A stretch of DNA of 64,000 bases from Muribaculaceae bacterium (GTDB lineage: Bacteria > Bacteroidota > Bacteroidia > Bacteroidales > Muribaculaceae). Every line of letters starts with the position of its first letter. Position 1 is the first letter of the stretch. Both the position numbers and the translations under genes were made by a program. The stretch is from assembly GCA_017399915.1 (NCBI GenBank), contig JAFQAS010000025.1:1-64000 (forward strand), written 5' to 3'. The notes beneath the pieces are model-generated. The model was not told where the DNA came from and did no database searches. It saw nothing but the letters and a program-made list of their open reading frames with translations. This document shows positions 9,014 to 18,836 of the stretch, piece by piece.

Positions 9014-10348
9014 ATGACTCATAAAAACATACCCGATAGCAGTTGTAAATATTTCAACGAGAAAGAAGAGACTCTTTCGCGCCAACAAATTGAAGCATTA
9101 CAACTTGAGCGACTGCAAGCCACTGTGAAGCATTGCATGAACTCTCCGTTCTATAAAGCTCGCTTTGAAGAAGCCGGACTTAAGCCCGAAGACATCACAA
9201 CGCTTGAAGATATACGCAAAATCCCATTCACCACGAAACAAGATTTACGCGACACCTATCCATTTGGAATGGCAAGCACTTCGCTAAAAGACTGCATACG
9301 CCTACATTCATCAAGTGGCACAACAGGCAATCCCACCGTTATACTTCACACTCAAAACGACATTGACGAGTGGGCAAACCAAGTGGCACGCAACCTGTGG
9401 ATGGTGGGGCTTCGCCCCGATGATGTGTTCCAAAACTCATCGGGATACGGAATGTTTACCGGAGGGCTTGGATTTCAATATGGTGCTGAACGTGTAGGCA
9501 TGCTTACAATACCTGCCGCCGCCGGGAATTCGCTTCGCCAAATAAAGTTTATGACCGACTTCGGCACTACCGCCGTGCATGCCGTTCCTTCATATGTGAC
9601 ACGATTGAAAGAGGTGATGGATCAAGTGGGGGTAGACCCTCGAACCGACACTAAACTTCGTGTGCTCGCAATCGGAGCTGAACCTCACTCCGAAGAGCAA
9701 CGCCGTCGCATTGAGGATATGATGGGAGTGAAAGCCTATAACTCTTTTGGCATGTCGGAAATGTGTGGACCGGGCGTAGGTTTTGAATGTCCCGAACAAA
9801 ACGGCCTACATTTTTGGGAAGACTATTACATCATTGAGATTGTCGACCCCGAAACATTAGAACCCGTAGCCGACGGAGAAATCGGCGAATTGGTTCTTAC
9901 CACATTGTGCCGCGAAGCAATGCCACTTCTTCGCTATCGCACTCGCGACCTCACCCGTGTATTGGGTCGTAGCTGTCCTTGTGGACGAAACCACGTGAGA
10001 ATTGACCGCATAAAAGGTCGCTCCGACGACATGATTGTGCTTCGTGGTGTGAACATCTTCCCTATTCAAATTGAAAAGATTCTTATGCAATTCCCCGAGT
10101 TGGGCAACAACTACCTCATCACTCTCACCACCGACGAGGATAATGATAATATGACCGTAGAAGTGGAACTTGAAGAACTCTTCACCGACGACTTCCAACG
10201 ATTGCTCAAACTCACAAGCGATGTGAAACGCGCGCTCAAAGACGAAATATTGCTCACCCCTCATGTAAAACTCGTGCCCAAAGGCTCATTGCCTGTCTCT
10301 GAAGGCAAGGCAGTGCGTGTAGTGGACAAACGCACAGTGTATCAATAA
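9014..10348 (+). CDS. paaK: Phenylacetate-CoA ligase family protein
   Basis: This 444-residue ANL-superfamily adenylate-forming enzyme activates an aryl acid to its CoA thioester using ATP. The P-loop-like motif is SSSGTTGNPTVI (99-110). Further marks are YNSFGMSEMCGPG, the hinge region YRTRDLTRVLGRSCPCGR and DRIKGRSDDMIVLRGVNIFP. In anaerobic gut Bacteroidales, PaaK-type enzymes with an adjacent ACT protein often sit near indolepyruvate oxidoreductase, which points to aryl-acid/amino-acid interconversion rather than aerobic phenylacetate breakdown; no oxidoreductase gene is present here. Confidence 0.92.
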   Translation: MTHKNIPDSSCKYFNEKEETLSRQQIEALQLERLQATVKHCMNSPFYKARFEEAGLKPEDITTLEDIRKIPFTTKQDLRDTYPFGMASTSLKDCIRLHSSSGTTGNPTVILHTQNDIDEWANQVARNLWMVGLRPDDVFQNSSGYGMFTGGLGFQYGAERVGMLTIPAAAGNSLRQIKFMTDFGTTAVHAVPSYVTRLKEVMDQVGVDPRTDTKLRVLAIGAEPHSEEQRRRIEDMMGVKAYNSFGMSEMCGPGVGFECPEQNGLHFWEDYYIIEIVDPETLEPVADGEIGELVLTTLCREAMPLLRYRTRDLTRVLGRSCPCGRNHVRIDRIKGRSDDMIVLRGVNIFPIQIEKILMQFPELGNNYLITLTTDEDNDNMTVEVELEELFTDDFQRLLKLTSDVKRALKDEILLTPHVKLVPKGSLPVSEGKAVRVVDKRTVYQ

Positions 10349-10402
10349 CATTTGATATCTGAGAGCTATTATTTTTCACTAACTTTAAAACTCAACTACA
10401 AT

Positions 10403-10822
10403 ATGACAATAAAACAGCTTTCAATATTCATCGAGAATAAAGGAGGAACATTGATTAAAGTGCTTGACTTATTAAGCAATGCCAACATACAAATCATCGC
10501 ATCTACCATTGCCGACACTAAAGACTATGGCATTTATCGTGTGCTATGCAACAACCCTTCACAAGCCTACACCATTCTCAAAGATGCCGGAATAAACGTG
10601 CAGTTGGCCGATGTCGTAGCATTGAGCATCGACGACGAACCGGGACGCGCGGCTAATGCAATCAAAACACTATCCGACAATGGAATAAGCATTCTATATA
10701 TGTATTCATTCCTTTGGCGAAGCAAAGGAGTGTTGGTATTCCGTGCCGACCCTGCCGAGAAAGCGAAAGAAACAATTATGCTTAATAAACTTACATTCCT
10801 CACCGAAGCCGATTTCGCATAA
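10403..10822 (+). CDS. Tandem ACT-domain amino-acid-binding protein
   Basis: The gene encodes 139 residues from ATG 10403. A frame extending up to 10352 gives only a non-conserved N-terminus. Two ACT modules are visible: residues 1-70 (IKQLSIFIENKGGTLIKVL) and 71-139 (VALSIDDEPGRAANAIKTL). This two-ACT protein typically accompanies paaK in Bacteroidetes and probably senses an aromatic amino acid or its product (inference). The spacing to paaK is 54 bp and to the thioesterase 6 bp. Confidence 0.85.
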   Translation: MTIKQLSIFIENKGGTLIKVLDLLSNANIQIIASTIADTKDYGIYRVLCNNPSQAYTILKDAGINVQLADVVALSIDDEPGRAANAIKTLSDNGISILYMYSFLWRSKGVLVFRADPAEKAKETIMLNKLTFLTEADFA

Positions 10823-10828
10823 ACCATC

Positions 10829-11242
10829 ATGACACTACAAGAACGACTAAACAACGATGACCGATTTGCCAAAAGCATCGGTGCCCAACTCGTAGAGGTT
10901 CGCGAAGGTTATGCGTGTGCCCGACTCACTGTTACAGAGCAACATCTAAATGGAGCGGGAGTGTGCCAAGGGGGAGTAATTTACACCCTCGCCGACTTGG
11001 CATTTGCTGCCGTAGCCAATAGCCATGGCATCTTGAGCCTCGGCATTTCAAACACCATAACATTCATAAAATCAGCTCAATTAGGCGAAACAATCAACGC
11101 CGAATGCACCGAACAAGTAAATCATCACCGACTCCCCTACTGCGACATAAAAGTGAGCAACGGACAAGGCGAAACACTCGCAATAATGACCGGCCTCGCC
11201 TACCGCATGAAAAAAGATTTCGATTTCGACTCGCTGATGTAG
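10829..11242 (+). CDS. paaI: PaaI-type hotdog-fold thioesterase
   Basis: This 137-residue single hotdog domain shows LNGAGVCQGGVIYTLADLAF (40-59), where the usual HGG of PaaI-type thioesterases reads QGG. Family members hydrolyse aryl-CoA thioesters and are often placed with paaK to release CoA from dead-end intermediates. The Gln in place of the common His is worth noting, though the catalytic Asp (TLAD) is kept. It is the last gene of the paaK-ACT-thioesterase run. Confidence 0.85.
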   Translation: MTLQERLNNDDRFAKSIGAQLVEVREGYACARLTVTEQHLNGAGVCQGGVIYTLADLAFAAVANSHGILSLGISNTITFIKSAQLGETINAECTEQVNHHRLPYCDIKVSNGQGETLAIMTGLAYRMKKDFDFDSLM

Positions 11243-11330
11243 TTATAGAGTTAAGACACCAGGCACATTGAACAATTCTCAATTAGTGCATCTCTTGTAT
11301 TTTTAATTATTTCTATCATTTTCTCAATAA

Positions 11331-11338
11331 TATATTTG
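11331..11338 (+). promoter_or_regulatory. Possible -7 box for the DUF234 ATPase gene
   Basis: TATATTTG fits TAnnTTTG 50 bp before the start. There is no convincing -33 element in this AT-rich stretch, so support is weak. Confidence 0.35.
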
Positions 11339-11388
11339 TAATTATGCAGCAAAATCATTATGTTTGCAATGCATAATATTTTTAGCAT

Positions 11389-12762
11389 ATGAAATTCGTC
11401 GATAGAATAGAGGAAACTATTCGCTTGAAAAACGTGCTTTCAAGTGAGGAATCAACATTCGTTGTATTGTATGGGAGAAGACGGCTAGGCAAATCGACCC
11501 TTATAAAACGAGTACTAACAGATAATGATATCTATTTTTTAGCGGATCAATCCGAAGAGCAACATCAAAGAGCATTACTTGCAAAAGTTATTGCACAAAT
11601 TTTCCCTGATTTTGATAAACTTACATATCCGGATTGGGAAACGCTATTACGTGCAGTAAACTACCGTACTGATCACAAATTCACTCTATGTTTAGATGAA
11701 TTACCCTATCTCGTAGAGCAATCACCAGAATTTCCATCAGTACTACAAAAATTACTTGATGAAAAATCTCTTAAATACAATATTATTGTATGTGGCTCAT
11801 CTCAAAATATGATGTCGGGCTTATTCCTTGACTATACCGCACCTCTATATGGTCGAGCAAATGTTATTATGAAACTCGCCCCCATAAAAACTCCATTTAT
11901 CAAAGAGGCATTAAGGTTAAATGCGGTTGAAGCTATAGAAGAGTATGCCATATGGGGTGGTGTACCTCGTTATTGGGAACTTAGGGAAGGATGTTCATCG
12001 CTAAATGATGCACTATGGCATAATATCCTATCAGTTAATGGCACGCTATATGAAGAACCTGCAAAACTTTTCCAAGATGACATAAAAGATATTGTAAAAA
12101 CCTCAACCATAATGTCATACGTAGGCAGCGGAGCTAATCGTCTTTCCGAAATAGCATCTCGTTGCAATGAACCTGCAACCAACCTATCTAGGCCTTTAAG
12201 GAAACTAATAGATCTAGGTTTCTTGGAGCGTGAGGTTCCGTTTGGTGCTGATGAAAAGAACTCCAAGAAAAGCCTATATAAAATAGCAGATCCTTTTATG
12301 TCTTTTTACTATCAATTTGTTGTTCCTAATCGATCGTTTATTGAATTAAATCGACGTTTTCCGATTGAGCAAACAATGGATTTACATTTCTCGGAATATG
12401 TAAGTAAACAATGGGAAAATCTTTGTCGTGACAGCGTAACAGGCAACCTTATAAATAATGTTTTATACAACAAAGCAAAACGTTGGTGGGGAACGATTAT
12501 CAATGAAGAAAATAAACCCGAGCAACTTGAAATAGATGTAATAGCAGAGTCGCTTGATAAGAAACATCTACTTGTCGGAGAGTGTAAATGGACTACACAA
12601 GAAAATGGAAGATTGTTAACCGCAGAGCTACTTCGCAAAGTCAACCTACTACCATTTGCAAAAGGATATACAATAGTTCCTATCCTATTCTTGAAGAATT
12701 CTCCTAAAAATGATGTTGGCAACACAATGCTACCAAGTGAGGTCCTAGAATTATTAAAATAA
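11389..12762 (+). CDS. AAA-type ATPase with DUF234 C-terminus
   Basis: This 457-residue protein belongs to the archaeal-type ATPase group that is scattered through Bacteroidetes. The P-loop is YGRRRLGKST (28-37), Walker B is LCLDELPYL near residue 101, and a winged-helix-like segment (RLSEIASRCNEPATNLSRPL) follows at about 245-270. The C-terminal DUF234 part contains EIDVIAES and GECKW (about 382-401), a PD-(D/E)XK nuclease-like pattern. Function is unknown; such genes behave like mobile accessory genes. Codon use is more AT-rich than in the flanking paaI and metG, which suggests acquisition (inference). Confidence 0.85.
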   Translation: MKFVDRIEETIRLKNVLSSEESTFVVLYGRRRLGKSTLIKRVLTDNDIYFLADQSEEQHQRALLAKVIAQIFPDFDKLTYPDWETLLRAVNYRTDHKFTLCLDELPYLVEQSPEFPSVLQKLLDEKSLKYNIIVCGSSQNMMSGLFLDYTAPLYGRANVIMKLAPIKTPFIKEALRLNAVEAIEEYAIWGGVPRYWELREGCSSLNDALWHNILSVNGTLYEEPAKLFQDDIKDIVKTSTIMSYVGSGANRLSEIASRCNEPATNLSRPLRKLIDLGFLEREVPFGADEKNSKKSLYKIADPFMSFYYQFVVPNRSFIELNRRFPIEQTMDLHFSEYVSKQWENLCRDSVTGNLINNVLYNKAKRWWGTIINEENKPEQLEIDVIAESLDKKHLLVGECKWTTQENGRLLTAELLRKVNLLPFAKGYTIVPILFLKNSPKNDVGNTMLPSEVLELLK

Positions 12763-12875
12763 CGTGAGGTCGATATAAGCATCTAATGAAGATTCATTGA
12801 TATGCTGTGATTGGATAGGAAATGCTCTTCCCTTCAAGATGTACCTATTTTTGTATTATCTGCGTGATTTTGCGC

Positions 12876-12925
12876 ATATTTCGTGGGCAAATTTGTGGAT
12901 ATTTCGTGAAGTTGCATTAATTTTG
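12876..12925 (+). promoter_or_regulatory. metG promoter with two upstream direct repeats
   Basis: TTTG (12892-12895) and TAATTTTG (12918-12925), 22 bp apart, lie 29 bp before metG. Two copies of ATATTTCGTG (12876-12885 and 12899-12908) are 23 bp apart and flank the -33 element, which looks like a regulator-binding pair (inference). No T-box or other riboswitch is visible. Confidence 0.55.
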
Positions 12926-12954
12926 TAGTCAGAAAATAAAAAACTTGATATATA

Positions 12955-14997
12955 ATGGAAAAGAACTTTAAAAGAACCCTTATAACCACAGCGTTACCCT
13001 ACGCTAATGGTCCTGTCCACATCGGACACCTCGCAGGTGTGTATGTGCCTGCCGACATCTATGCTCGTTATCTCCGTCTTTGCGGTAAAGACGTGGTGAT
13101 GATTGGCGGTAGCGACGAACATGGTGTGCCCATCACTATCAAAGCTAAAAACGAAGGTGTTACCCCTCAAGACATTGTTGACCGCTATCATGGTATCATT
13201 AAGGAATCTTTTAAAGGCCTTGGCATCTCGTTCGACATCTATTCTCGCACCACTTCGGCGATGCACAAAGAAACAGCGAGCGAGTTTTTCCGTCGCCTAT
13301 ACGACAAAGGTGAGTTTGTTGAAAAAACTTCAATGCAACTCTACGACGAAAAAGCCAATCAATTCCTTGCCGACCGTTATGTGACAGGTGAATGCCCTCA
13401 CTGCCACAACGAACGTGCTTATGGCGACCAATGTGAGGCTTGTGGCACATCTCTCAATGCCACCGACCTCATCAACCCTAAAAGTGCGATTACCGGCAAT
13501 ACCCCCGTTCTAAAAGAAACAAAACACTGGTACCTTCCACTCGACAAATGGGAATCACACTTGAGCAAATGGATTCTCGAAGGTCATAAAGAATGGAAAA
13601 CCAACGTGTATGGTCAATGCAAATCATGGATTGACATGGGATTGCAACCTCGTGCCGTGAGCCGCGACCTCGATTGGGGTGTGCCCGTACCGGTTGAAGG
13701 AGCTGAAGGCAAAGTGCTTTATGTGTGGTTTGACGCTCCTATCGGTTATATTTCTAACACAAAAGAGCTTCTTCCCGACACTTGGGAAACTTATTGGAAA
13801 GACCCCGAAACCCGCATTATCAACTTCATCGGTAAGGATAACATCGTGTTCCACTGCATCGTGTTCCCTGCCATGTTGAGTGCCTACGGCGACAACTTCC
13901 AATTGCCCGACAACGTACCTGCCAACGAGTTCCTCAACCTCGAAGGCGACAAAATATCAACATCACGCAACTGGGCAGTGTGGTTACACGAATACCTCGT
14001 TGACTTCCCCGGCAAGCAAGATGTGTTGCGCTATGTATTGACAGCCAACGCGCCCGAAACCAAGGACAACGACTTCACTTGGCGCGACTTCCAAGCTCGC
14101 AACAACAACGAACTTGTTGCTATACTCGGCAACTTTGTGAATCGTGCGATTGTGCTCACTCACAAATATTTCGGTGGCAAAGTGCCTGCAGCAGGCGAGC
14201 TCCAAGACGTCGACAAAGCGGCATTTGCCGAATTGGCCGAAATCAAAGCATCGTTGAGTGCTAACCTCGACACATTCCACTTCCGCGAAGCATTGAAAGA
14301 TGCAATGAACATCGCTCGTCTTGGGAACAAATACCTCCAAGAAACAGAGCCTTGGAAATTGGCTAAAACCGACATGGCGCGTGTGGAAACAATCCTCAAC
14401 GTAGCACTCCAAATTTGTGCTAACATTGCTATTGCATTCGAGCCTTTCTTGCCTTTCATGTCGGCAAAACTTTCAAATATGCTCGGTATTGAAAAACTTG
14501 ATTGGAACACCCTCGGCGCAAGCGATATCCTCGCTGCCGGAGCCGAAATCGCTCCCGCCGAATTGCTCTTCGAAAAAATCGAAGATGCCGCTATCCAAGC
14601 TCAAATCGACCGTCTTGAAAAGACTAAAGAAGATAACAAAATCAATAGTTGGACACCAGCACCTCAACAACCCGATGTTGACTTCGACACATTCATGAAG
14701 CTCGACATTCGTGTGGGCACAGTGCTTGAATGTCAAAAAGTGCCTAAAGCCGACAAGTTGCTTCAATTCCTCATCGATGATGGTATGGAAAAACGCACTA
14801 TCGTATCGGGCATCGCAAAATACTACGCTCCCGAAGATTTGGTTGGCAAGCAAGTATGTTTTGTTTCAAACTTTGCACCTCGCAAACTCAAAGGCGTACT
14901 CTCTCAAGGAATGATTCTCTCGGCCGAAAATGCCGATGGCTCATTGGTCGTATGTGGTCCAACAGGTCCTGTCGCTCCAGGCGCTCAAGTAAAATAA
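12955..14997 (+). CDS. metG: Methionyl-tRNA synthetase
   Basis: MetG charges tRNA-Met with methionine. The 680 residues hold the class I catalytic domain with HIGH at 22-25, a zinc knuckle with four Cys (about 147, 150, 160, 163), and a KMSKS-equivalent KISTS at 333-337. The anticodon-binding helical domain follows. A C-terminal EMAPII/Trbp111-type tRNA-binding domain begins near residue 575 ([13 protein letters not shown]). It is full length for the dimeric bacterial type. The asparaginase gene follows after 20 bp. Confidence 0.97.
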   Translation: MEKNFKRTLITTALPYANGPVHIGHLAGVYVPADIYARYLRLCGKDVVMIGGSDEHGVPITIKAKNEGVTPQDIVDRYHGIIKESFKGLGISFDIYSRTTSAMHKETASEFFRRLYDKGEFVEKTSMQLYDEKANQFLADRYVTGECPHCHNERAYGDQCEACGTSLNATDLINPKSAITGNTPVLKETKHWYLPLDKWESHLSKWILEGHKEWKTNVYGQCKSWIDMGLQPRAVSRDLDWGVPVPVEGAEGKVLYVWFDAPIGYISNTKELLPDTWETYWKDPETRIINFIGKDNIVFHCIVFPAMLSAYGDNFQLPDNVPANEFLNLEGDKISTSRNWAVWLHEYLVDFPGKQDVLRYVLTANAPETKDNDFTWRDFQARNNNELVAILGNFVNRAIVLTHKYFGGKVPAAGELQDVDKAAFAELAEIKASLSANLDTFHFREALKDAMNIARLGNKYLQETEPWKLAKTDMARVETILNVALQICANIAIAFEPFLPFMSAKLSNMLGIEKLDWNTLGASDILAAGAEIAPAELLFEKIEDAAIQAQIDRLEKTKEDNKINSWTPAPQQPDVDFDTFMKLDIRVGTVLECQKVPKADKLLQFLIDDGMEKRTIVSGIAKYYAPEDLVGKQVCFVSNFAPRKLKGVLSQGMILSAENADGSLVVCGPTGPVAPGAQVK

Positions 14998-15017
14998 TCA
15001 CCACATATCTCTCCCCT

Positions 15018-16061
15018 ATGACAAAGCAGAGTCGCAAACCGCATATTCTCATAATCTACACCGGTGGCACTATCGGGATGATTGAAAATCCCGATACCCA
15101 CTCGTTAGAGCCTTTTGATTTCACGCACCTCATCGATAATGTGCCTAAAATCAAAATGCTCGACTATAATATCGACAATATCCAATTTAACCCTCCTATC
15201 GATTCAAGCGATATGAGTCAAAAGCATTGGGTGGAGATTGCTCGACACATCGAGGAGAATTTCGACCGCTTCGACGGCTTTGTTGTGCTTCATGGCACCG
15301 ACACGATGGCCTACACCGCCTCGGCGTTGTCATTTATGCTTGAAAACTTACATAAACCGGTCATCATCACCGGCTCACAATTACCTATAGGCGAAGTGCG
15401 CACCGACGGCGAAGAAAACCTCATCACCGCCCTACAAATAGCAGCTGCAACCGATGCCAATGGCGACCCAATGGTGCAAGAAGTAGCAATCTTGTTTGAA
15501 GACTATTTGTGGCGTGGCAACCGCTCCACAAAGATGAGTGCCGACAACTTCAACGCATTCAAAAGCAACAACTACCCTTCGTTGGCAAAAATCGGCCTCG
15601 GCATTCACTTCAACGAAGAAGCCCTTTGGCGAGTTCAAGCCAAACGCCCTCTAAATGTGCAGTATGGCATGGATACCTCAGTGATGGTCATCGACCTTGT
15701 TCCGGGTCTTACCGAAGCGATTCTCCGCCACCAACTTGCCACACCCGGCATCAAAGGGATTGTGCTTAAGACTTTCGGTTCGGGCAATGCCCCCACTGCC
15801 GAATGGTTCACCTCGGCCATTCGCGAAGCGGTAGAACGTGGCATTGTAATCCTCAACGTGTCGCAATGTGTAAACGGAGGCGTTCATGCCCGCCGTTATG
15901 CCACAGGCAATATGCTTGCCGACACAGGCGTGATCTCAGGCCACGACATCACAAGCGAAGCCGCAATAACAAAAATGATGTACCTCTTCGGCCTCGGCCT
16001 CGCCCCCCAAGATGTACGCCGCTACCTCTCATGCTCGCTTTGTGGTGAGATGACGATATAA
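15018..16061 (+). CDS. ansA: Type I (cytosolic) L-asparaginase
   Basis: Asparaginase hydrolyses L-asparagine to aspartate and ammonia. The gene gives 347 residues from ATG 15018; a longer frame reaches back into metG and is not needed. Both threonine motifs are present: IIYTGGTIGM (12-21) and LHGTDTMAYTA (91-101). There is no signal peptide, which fits the cytosolic type I enzyme. It probably shares a transcript with metG and ends in a strong terminator. Confidence 0.94.
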   Translation: MTKQSRKPHILIIYTGGTIGMIENPDTHSLEPFDFTHLIDNVPKIKMLDYNIDNIQFNPPIDSSDMSQKHWVEIARHIEENFDRFDGFVVLHGTDTMAYTASALSFMLENLHKPVIITGSQLPIGEVRTDGEENLITALQIAAATDANGDPMVQEVAILFEDYLWRGNRSTKMSADNFNAFKSNNYPSLAKIGLGIHFNEEALWRVQAKRPLNVQYGMDTSVMVIDLVPGLTEAILRHQLATPGIKGIVLKTFGSGNAPTAEWFTSAIREAVERGIVILNVSQCVNGGVHARRYATGNMLADTGVISGHDITSEAAITKMMYLFGLGLAPQDVRRYLSCSLCGEMTI

Positions 16062-16131
16062 TTTCGCGCTTTAATAGCATCTAAGGTTTAGGGGGATATA
16101 TAGGACCTCAAATAACTAAAAATAAGCATAG

Positions 16132-16160
16132 ACGCCATCTCAAAAGAGGTGGCGTTTTTA
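16132..16160 (+). terminator. Rho-independent terminator after the asparaginase gene
   Basis: ACGCCATCTC (16132-16141) pairs with GAGGTGGCGT (16146-16155) across an AAAA loop with one G-T pair, followed by TTTTTA. Confidence 0.85.
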
Positions 16161-16230
16161 TATTTTATCATTTTTTATCGCCAAAATTTATTTTTTACAA
16201 AAAAGTAGACGGCTATCTCAAAATATTTTC

Positions 16231-16238
16231 TAACTTTG
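16231..16238 (+). promoter_or_regulatory. -7 box upstream of the first NAGPA paralog
   Basis: TAACTTTG matches TAnnTTTG 42 bp before ATG 16281. Its place shows that an in-frame start at 16236 cannot be used. Confidence 0.55.
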
Positions 16239-16280
16239 CATATTACTCATTTACGAATATTAATCTTAAACCCTAAACAT

Positions 16281-18776
16281 ATGAAAAAATCTTTACTTTT
16301 AGCTCTTTCGGCGGCTTCAATCGCTTTGATGCCAACCGATGCAAATGCCGGTAGATACACCAAGACTATCGACATTCGTGGCGTTGAGTACAAACTCGAC
16401 ACAGTATTTCACGCAAAAGTTGGTCCCGGTACCACTCAAACACAATTACAACTTACCGGCCCCACTTCCAACTTGCAAGTATTCTATCTCACTATTGACA
16501 AAACCACTCCCGGAGTGTCAATGCGTGCCGTGTGTGCTACCGACAAAGTAGGCGGTACGGCAACCCCATCTTCAATGGCAAAAAGCAAATCTGTTGACGG
16601 TTTGACATATTTCGCCGGAACAAATGGCGACTTCTATTCAACAAGTGGGAATGCCACAAATGGTTCTTCATTCGTAGGTCGACCCACAACTTCTTGTACT
16701 GTTGACCGCGAAGTATACAAAACATCAAACTCTAACTACCAATTCACCATTGACACCGAAGGCAAAGCCTATGTGGGACGTCTTAACTACTACACAGGTA
16801 CCGCTACTATCGGCGACAAAGTAACACTTTACAAAGGTGTTAACGTGATGTCACCAAATAATGGTATCACCATCTATACTCCACGCTATTTTGGCACTAC
16901 CAACAACACCGAAGAAGCCGGTGCATGTGCCGAAGTTACAGCCAAGCTCGTCGAAGGCGACAACTTCTATGCAGGTGGCAAATATCGCATGGAAATCACC
17001 TCTACAGCTACTTCCGACGGCGATAGAGCTATCCCTTCTGACGGATTTGTCATCCATGGACGTGGCACAAGCACTTCAGGTTGCAACACAGGCGCTCTCG
17101 ACTTTGTAAACTCTTTGCAAGTAGGCGACATCGTGGAATTTGACCAAATCATACTCCTCGGCGACCAACGCATCTATCCTGCTCAAATCGTATCGGGCAA
17201 CCCCAAAAACGTTGGTGGTGGCGAAACTCTCGACACAGAAAGCGAACGCGGTGACGCTTCAGCTCTTCACCCTCGCACATCGCTTGGAGTGAGCCAAACA
17301 GGCGATAGCATCATCATGATGGTTATCGACGGCCGTTCAGCTCAATCAGCAGGCGTGCGCACTTCTATGCTTGCCGATGTGATGCGCTATGCAGGTGCTT
17401 ACGAAGCTCTCAATGTCGATGGTGGTGGTTCATCTACCCTCTACACTCAAGGTCTTGGCGTGCGCAACAATTGTAGTGACGGCAAAGAACGTGCGGTAGG
17501 TAATGCTATCTTCGCAGTGCTCGAAGCTCCCGAAGATGATGTTGTTGCTGAAATTCAATTCAAAGATTGGGTTATGGAAGCTCCTAAATATGGTGCCTAT
17601 ACCCCTACAATCTATGCTTATAACAAATATGGCAAGATGATTAATAATGACCTCAAAGGTTTCACTCTCTCTTGTCCCGAAGGTCTTGGCGAAATTCTCA
17701 ACGACTCTACCCTCTTTGCCATTGGCGAAGGCACTCATGCCCTCACAGCCACTTACAATGGTGTAACTGCAACTATCCCTGTAACTATCAGCACAACCGG
17801 CACTGCCGAATTGAAATATGACACAGTTCTCATCGACAACTATCGCGAATGGCCTGTTGATGTGCAAGCATTGGTAAACACCACTTACATGCCTCTCGAC
17901 CCACGCGCCCTCTCATGGTCATCGGGCGATGCTGCTGTTGCTACTGTTAATGAAAACGGTATCGTAAAAGGTCAAGCCAACGGTTCAACCGACCTCATCG
18001 GTTTGTTTGGCGAAAACGAATACAAAGTGAACCTCACCGTTGAATGTCCTACCGACCACGTGATGCCTATCGAAAAGGAAATTGTTGATTCTACATGGTC
18101 AAAGAGTCTTAGTGGTGTGAAAGAGTTGACAATGAGCCAACTCCCTTCAGGTTTTGCTCTCGACTTCACAATTTCTTCTTCTCGTTCATCTAAGATTACA
18201 TTGTCAAAAGACATTAAGATCTGGAGTCTCCCCGACACTATCCAAATCCGCATCAACCCCGGTGCACTCTCAATCACCAACGTTGGTATCAACCTCGTGC
18301 CTAACAATGGCCGTGCAGTGAACACCTCATTCACTTCAATCGAATCAAACAAAGAAAACGTTCTTTCAATCCCAGTAAGCGCAATTGGCGACCCCAACGA
18401 TATAGGCATCTATCCTATCTTGTTCAAGACTATCTCTATCTCGCCAAAAGGCAAGACTAACGACGTAGGTCATATCGACATCAACGGATTTGAAGCTATC
18501 TATAAGAATGTGCCCGGTGCAGGCGTTGAAGGCATCATTGCCGATGGCGCAAATATGCAAGCATTGGTAGTTGCCCCCAACCCTATCGCACAAGGTGAAA
18601 ATGCAGCTATCAACGCATCAGAAGATGCAGCATGGGAAATTTACACCATCGCAGGCTCATTGGTTGCAAAAGGAAACGGCAACAAACTTGCCACTGCATC
18701 GCTTGTAAGCGGCTCTTATATCGTGAAAGTAGTTGATAATGGCACTACTGCCGCCGCTCAATTAATCATTAAATAA
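16281..18776 (+). CDS. Secreted phosphodiester glycosidase-family (NAGPA/DUF2233) protein 1, with Ig-like domain and sorting tail
   Basis: This 831-residue protein has a signal peptide (MKKSLLLALSAASIALMPTD, ending near ANA). Residues about 30-420 form the NAGPA domain; the signature NVDGGGSS sits at about 378-385 and is followed by SDGKERAVGNAIFAV. NAGPA relatives cleave phosphodiester-linked glycosides, but the bacterial substrate is unknown. A Big_2-like Ig module lies near 530-595 (WSSGDAAVATVNENGIVKG). The C-terminal ~75 residues (VVAPNPIAQGENAAI to LIIK) match a Por/T9SS-type sorting domain, so the protein is probably placed on or outside the outer membrane. It is the first of three tandem paralogs. 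Confidence 0.85.
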   Translation: MKKSLLLALSAASIALMPTDANAGRYTKTIDIRGVEYKLDTVFHAKVGPGTTQTQLQLTGPTSNLQVFYLTIDKTTPGVSMRAVCATDKVGGTATPSSMAKSKSVDGLTYFAGTNGDFYSTSGNATNGSSFVGRPTTSCTVDREVYKTSNSNYQFTIDTEGKAYVGRLNYYTGTATIGDKVTLYKGVNVMSPNNGITIYTPRYFGTTNNTEEAGACAEVTAKLVEGDNFYAGGKYRMEITSTATSDGDRAIPSDGFVIHGRGTSTSGCNTGALDFVNSLQVGDIVEFDQIILLGDQRIYPAQIVSGNPKNVGGGETLDTESERGDASALHPRTSLGVSQTGDSIIMMVIDGRSAQSAGVRTSMLADVMRYAGAYEALNVDGGGSSTLYTQGLGVRNNCSDGKERAVGNAIFAVLEAPEDDVVAEIQFKDWVMEAPKYGAYTPTIYAYNKYGKMINNDLKGFTLSCPEGLGEILNDSTLFAIGEGTHALTATYNGVTATIPVTISTTGTAELKYDTVLIDNYREWPVDVQALVNTTYMPLDPRALSWSSGDAAVATVNENGIVKGQANGSTDLIGLFGENEYKVNLTVECPTDHVMPIEKEIVDSTWSKSLSGVKELTMSQLPSGFALDFTISSSRSSKITLSKDIKIWSLPDTIQIRINPGALSITNVGINLVPNNGRAVNTSFTSIESNKENVLSIPVSAIGDPNDIGIYPILFKTISISPKGKTNDVGHIDINGFEAIYKNVPGAGVEGIIADGANMQALVVAPNPIAQGENAAINASEDAAWEIYTIAGSLVAKGNGNKLATASLVSGSYIVKVVDNGTTAAAQLIIK

Positions 18777-18792
18777 GTATCACCTCAATAAT

Positions 18793-18828
18793 ATTGCCAT
18801 AGGAGCCTGCTCCTATGGCAATTTATTT
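18793..18828 (+). terminator. Hairpin between NAGPA paralogs 1 and 2
   Basis: ATTGCCATAGGAGC (18793-18806) and GCTCCTATGGCAAT (18809-18822) are perfect inverted repeats followed by TTATTT. The hairpin ends only 14 bp before the next start, so it would reduce rather than block expression of paralogs 2 and 3, or act as an mRNA 3' end stabiliser (inference). Confidence 0.7.
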
Positions 18829-18836
18829 AAACAACC

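Noticed and set aside
13984-14412. Long minus-strand open frames inside metG and other strongly expressed genes
   Set aside because: They are antisense shadows caused by codon bias and have no start signals or recognisable protein content.
14996-15020. A metG-asparaginase fusion frame beginning at 14856
   Set aside because: The asparaginase frame is open back into metG but its N-terminal extension is out of frame with metG and unlike the family. ATG 15018 gives the normal start.
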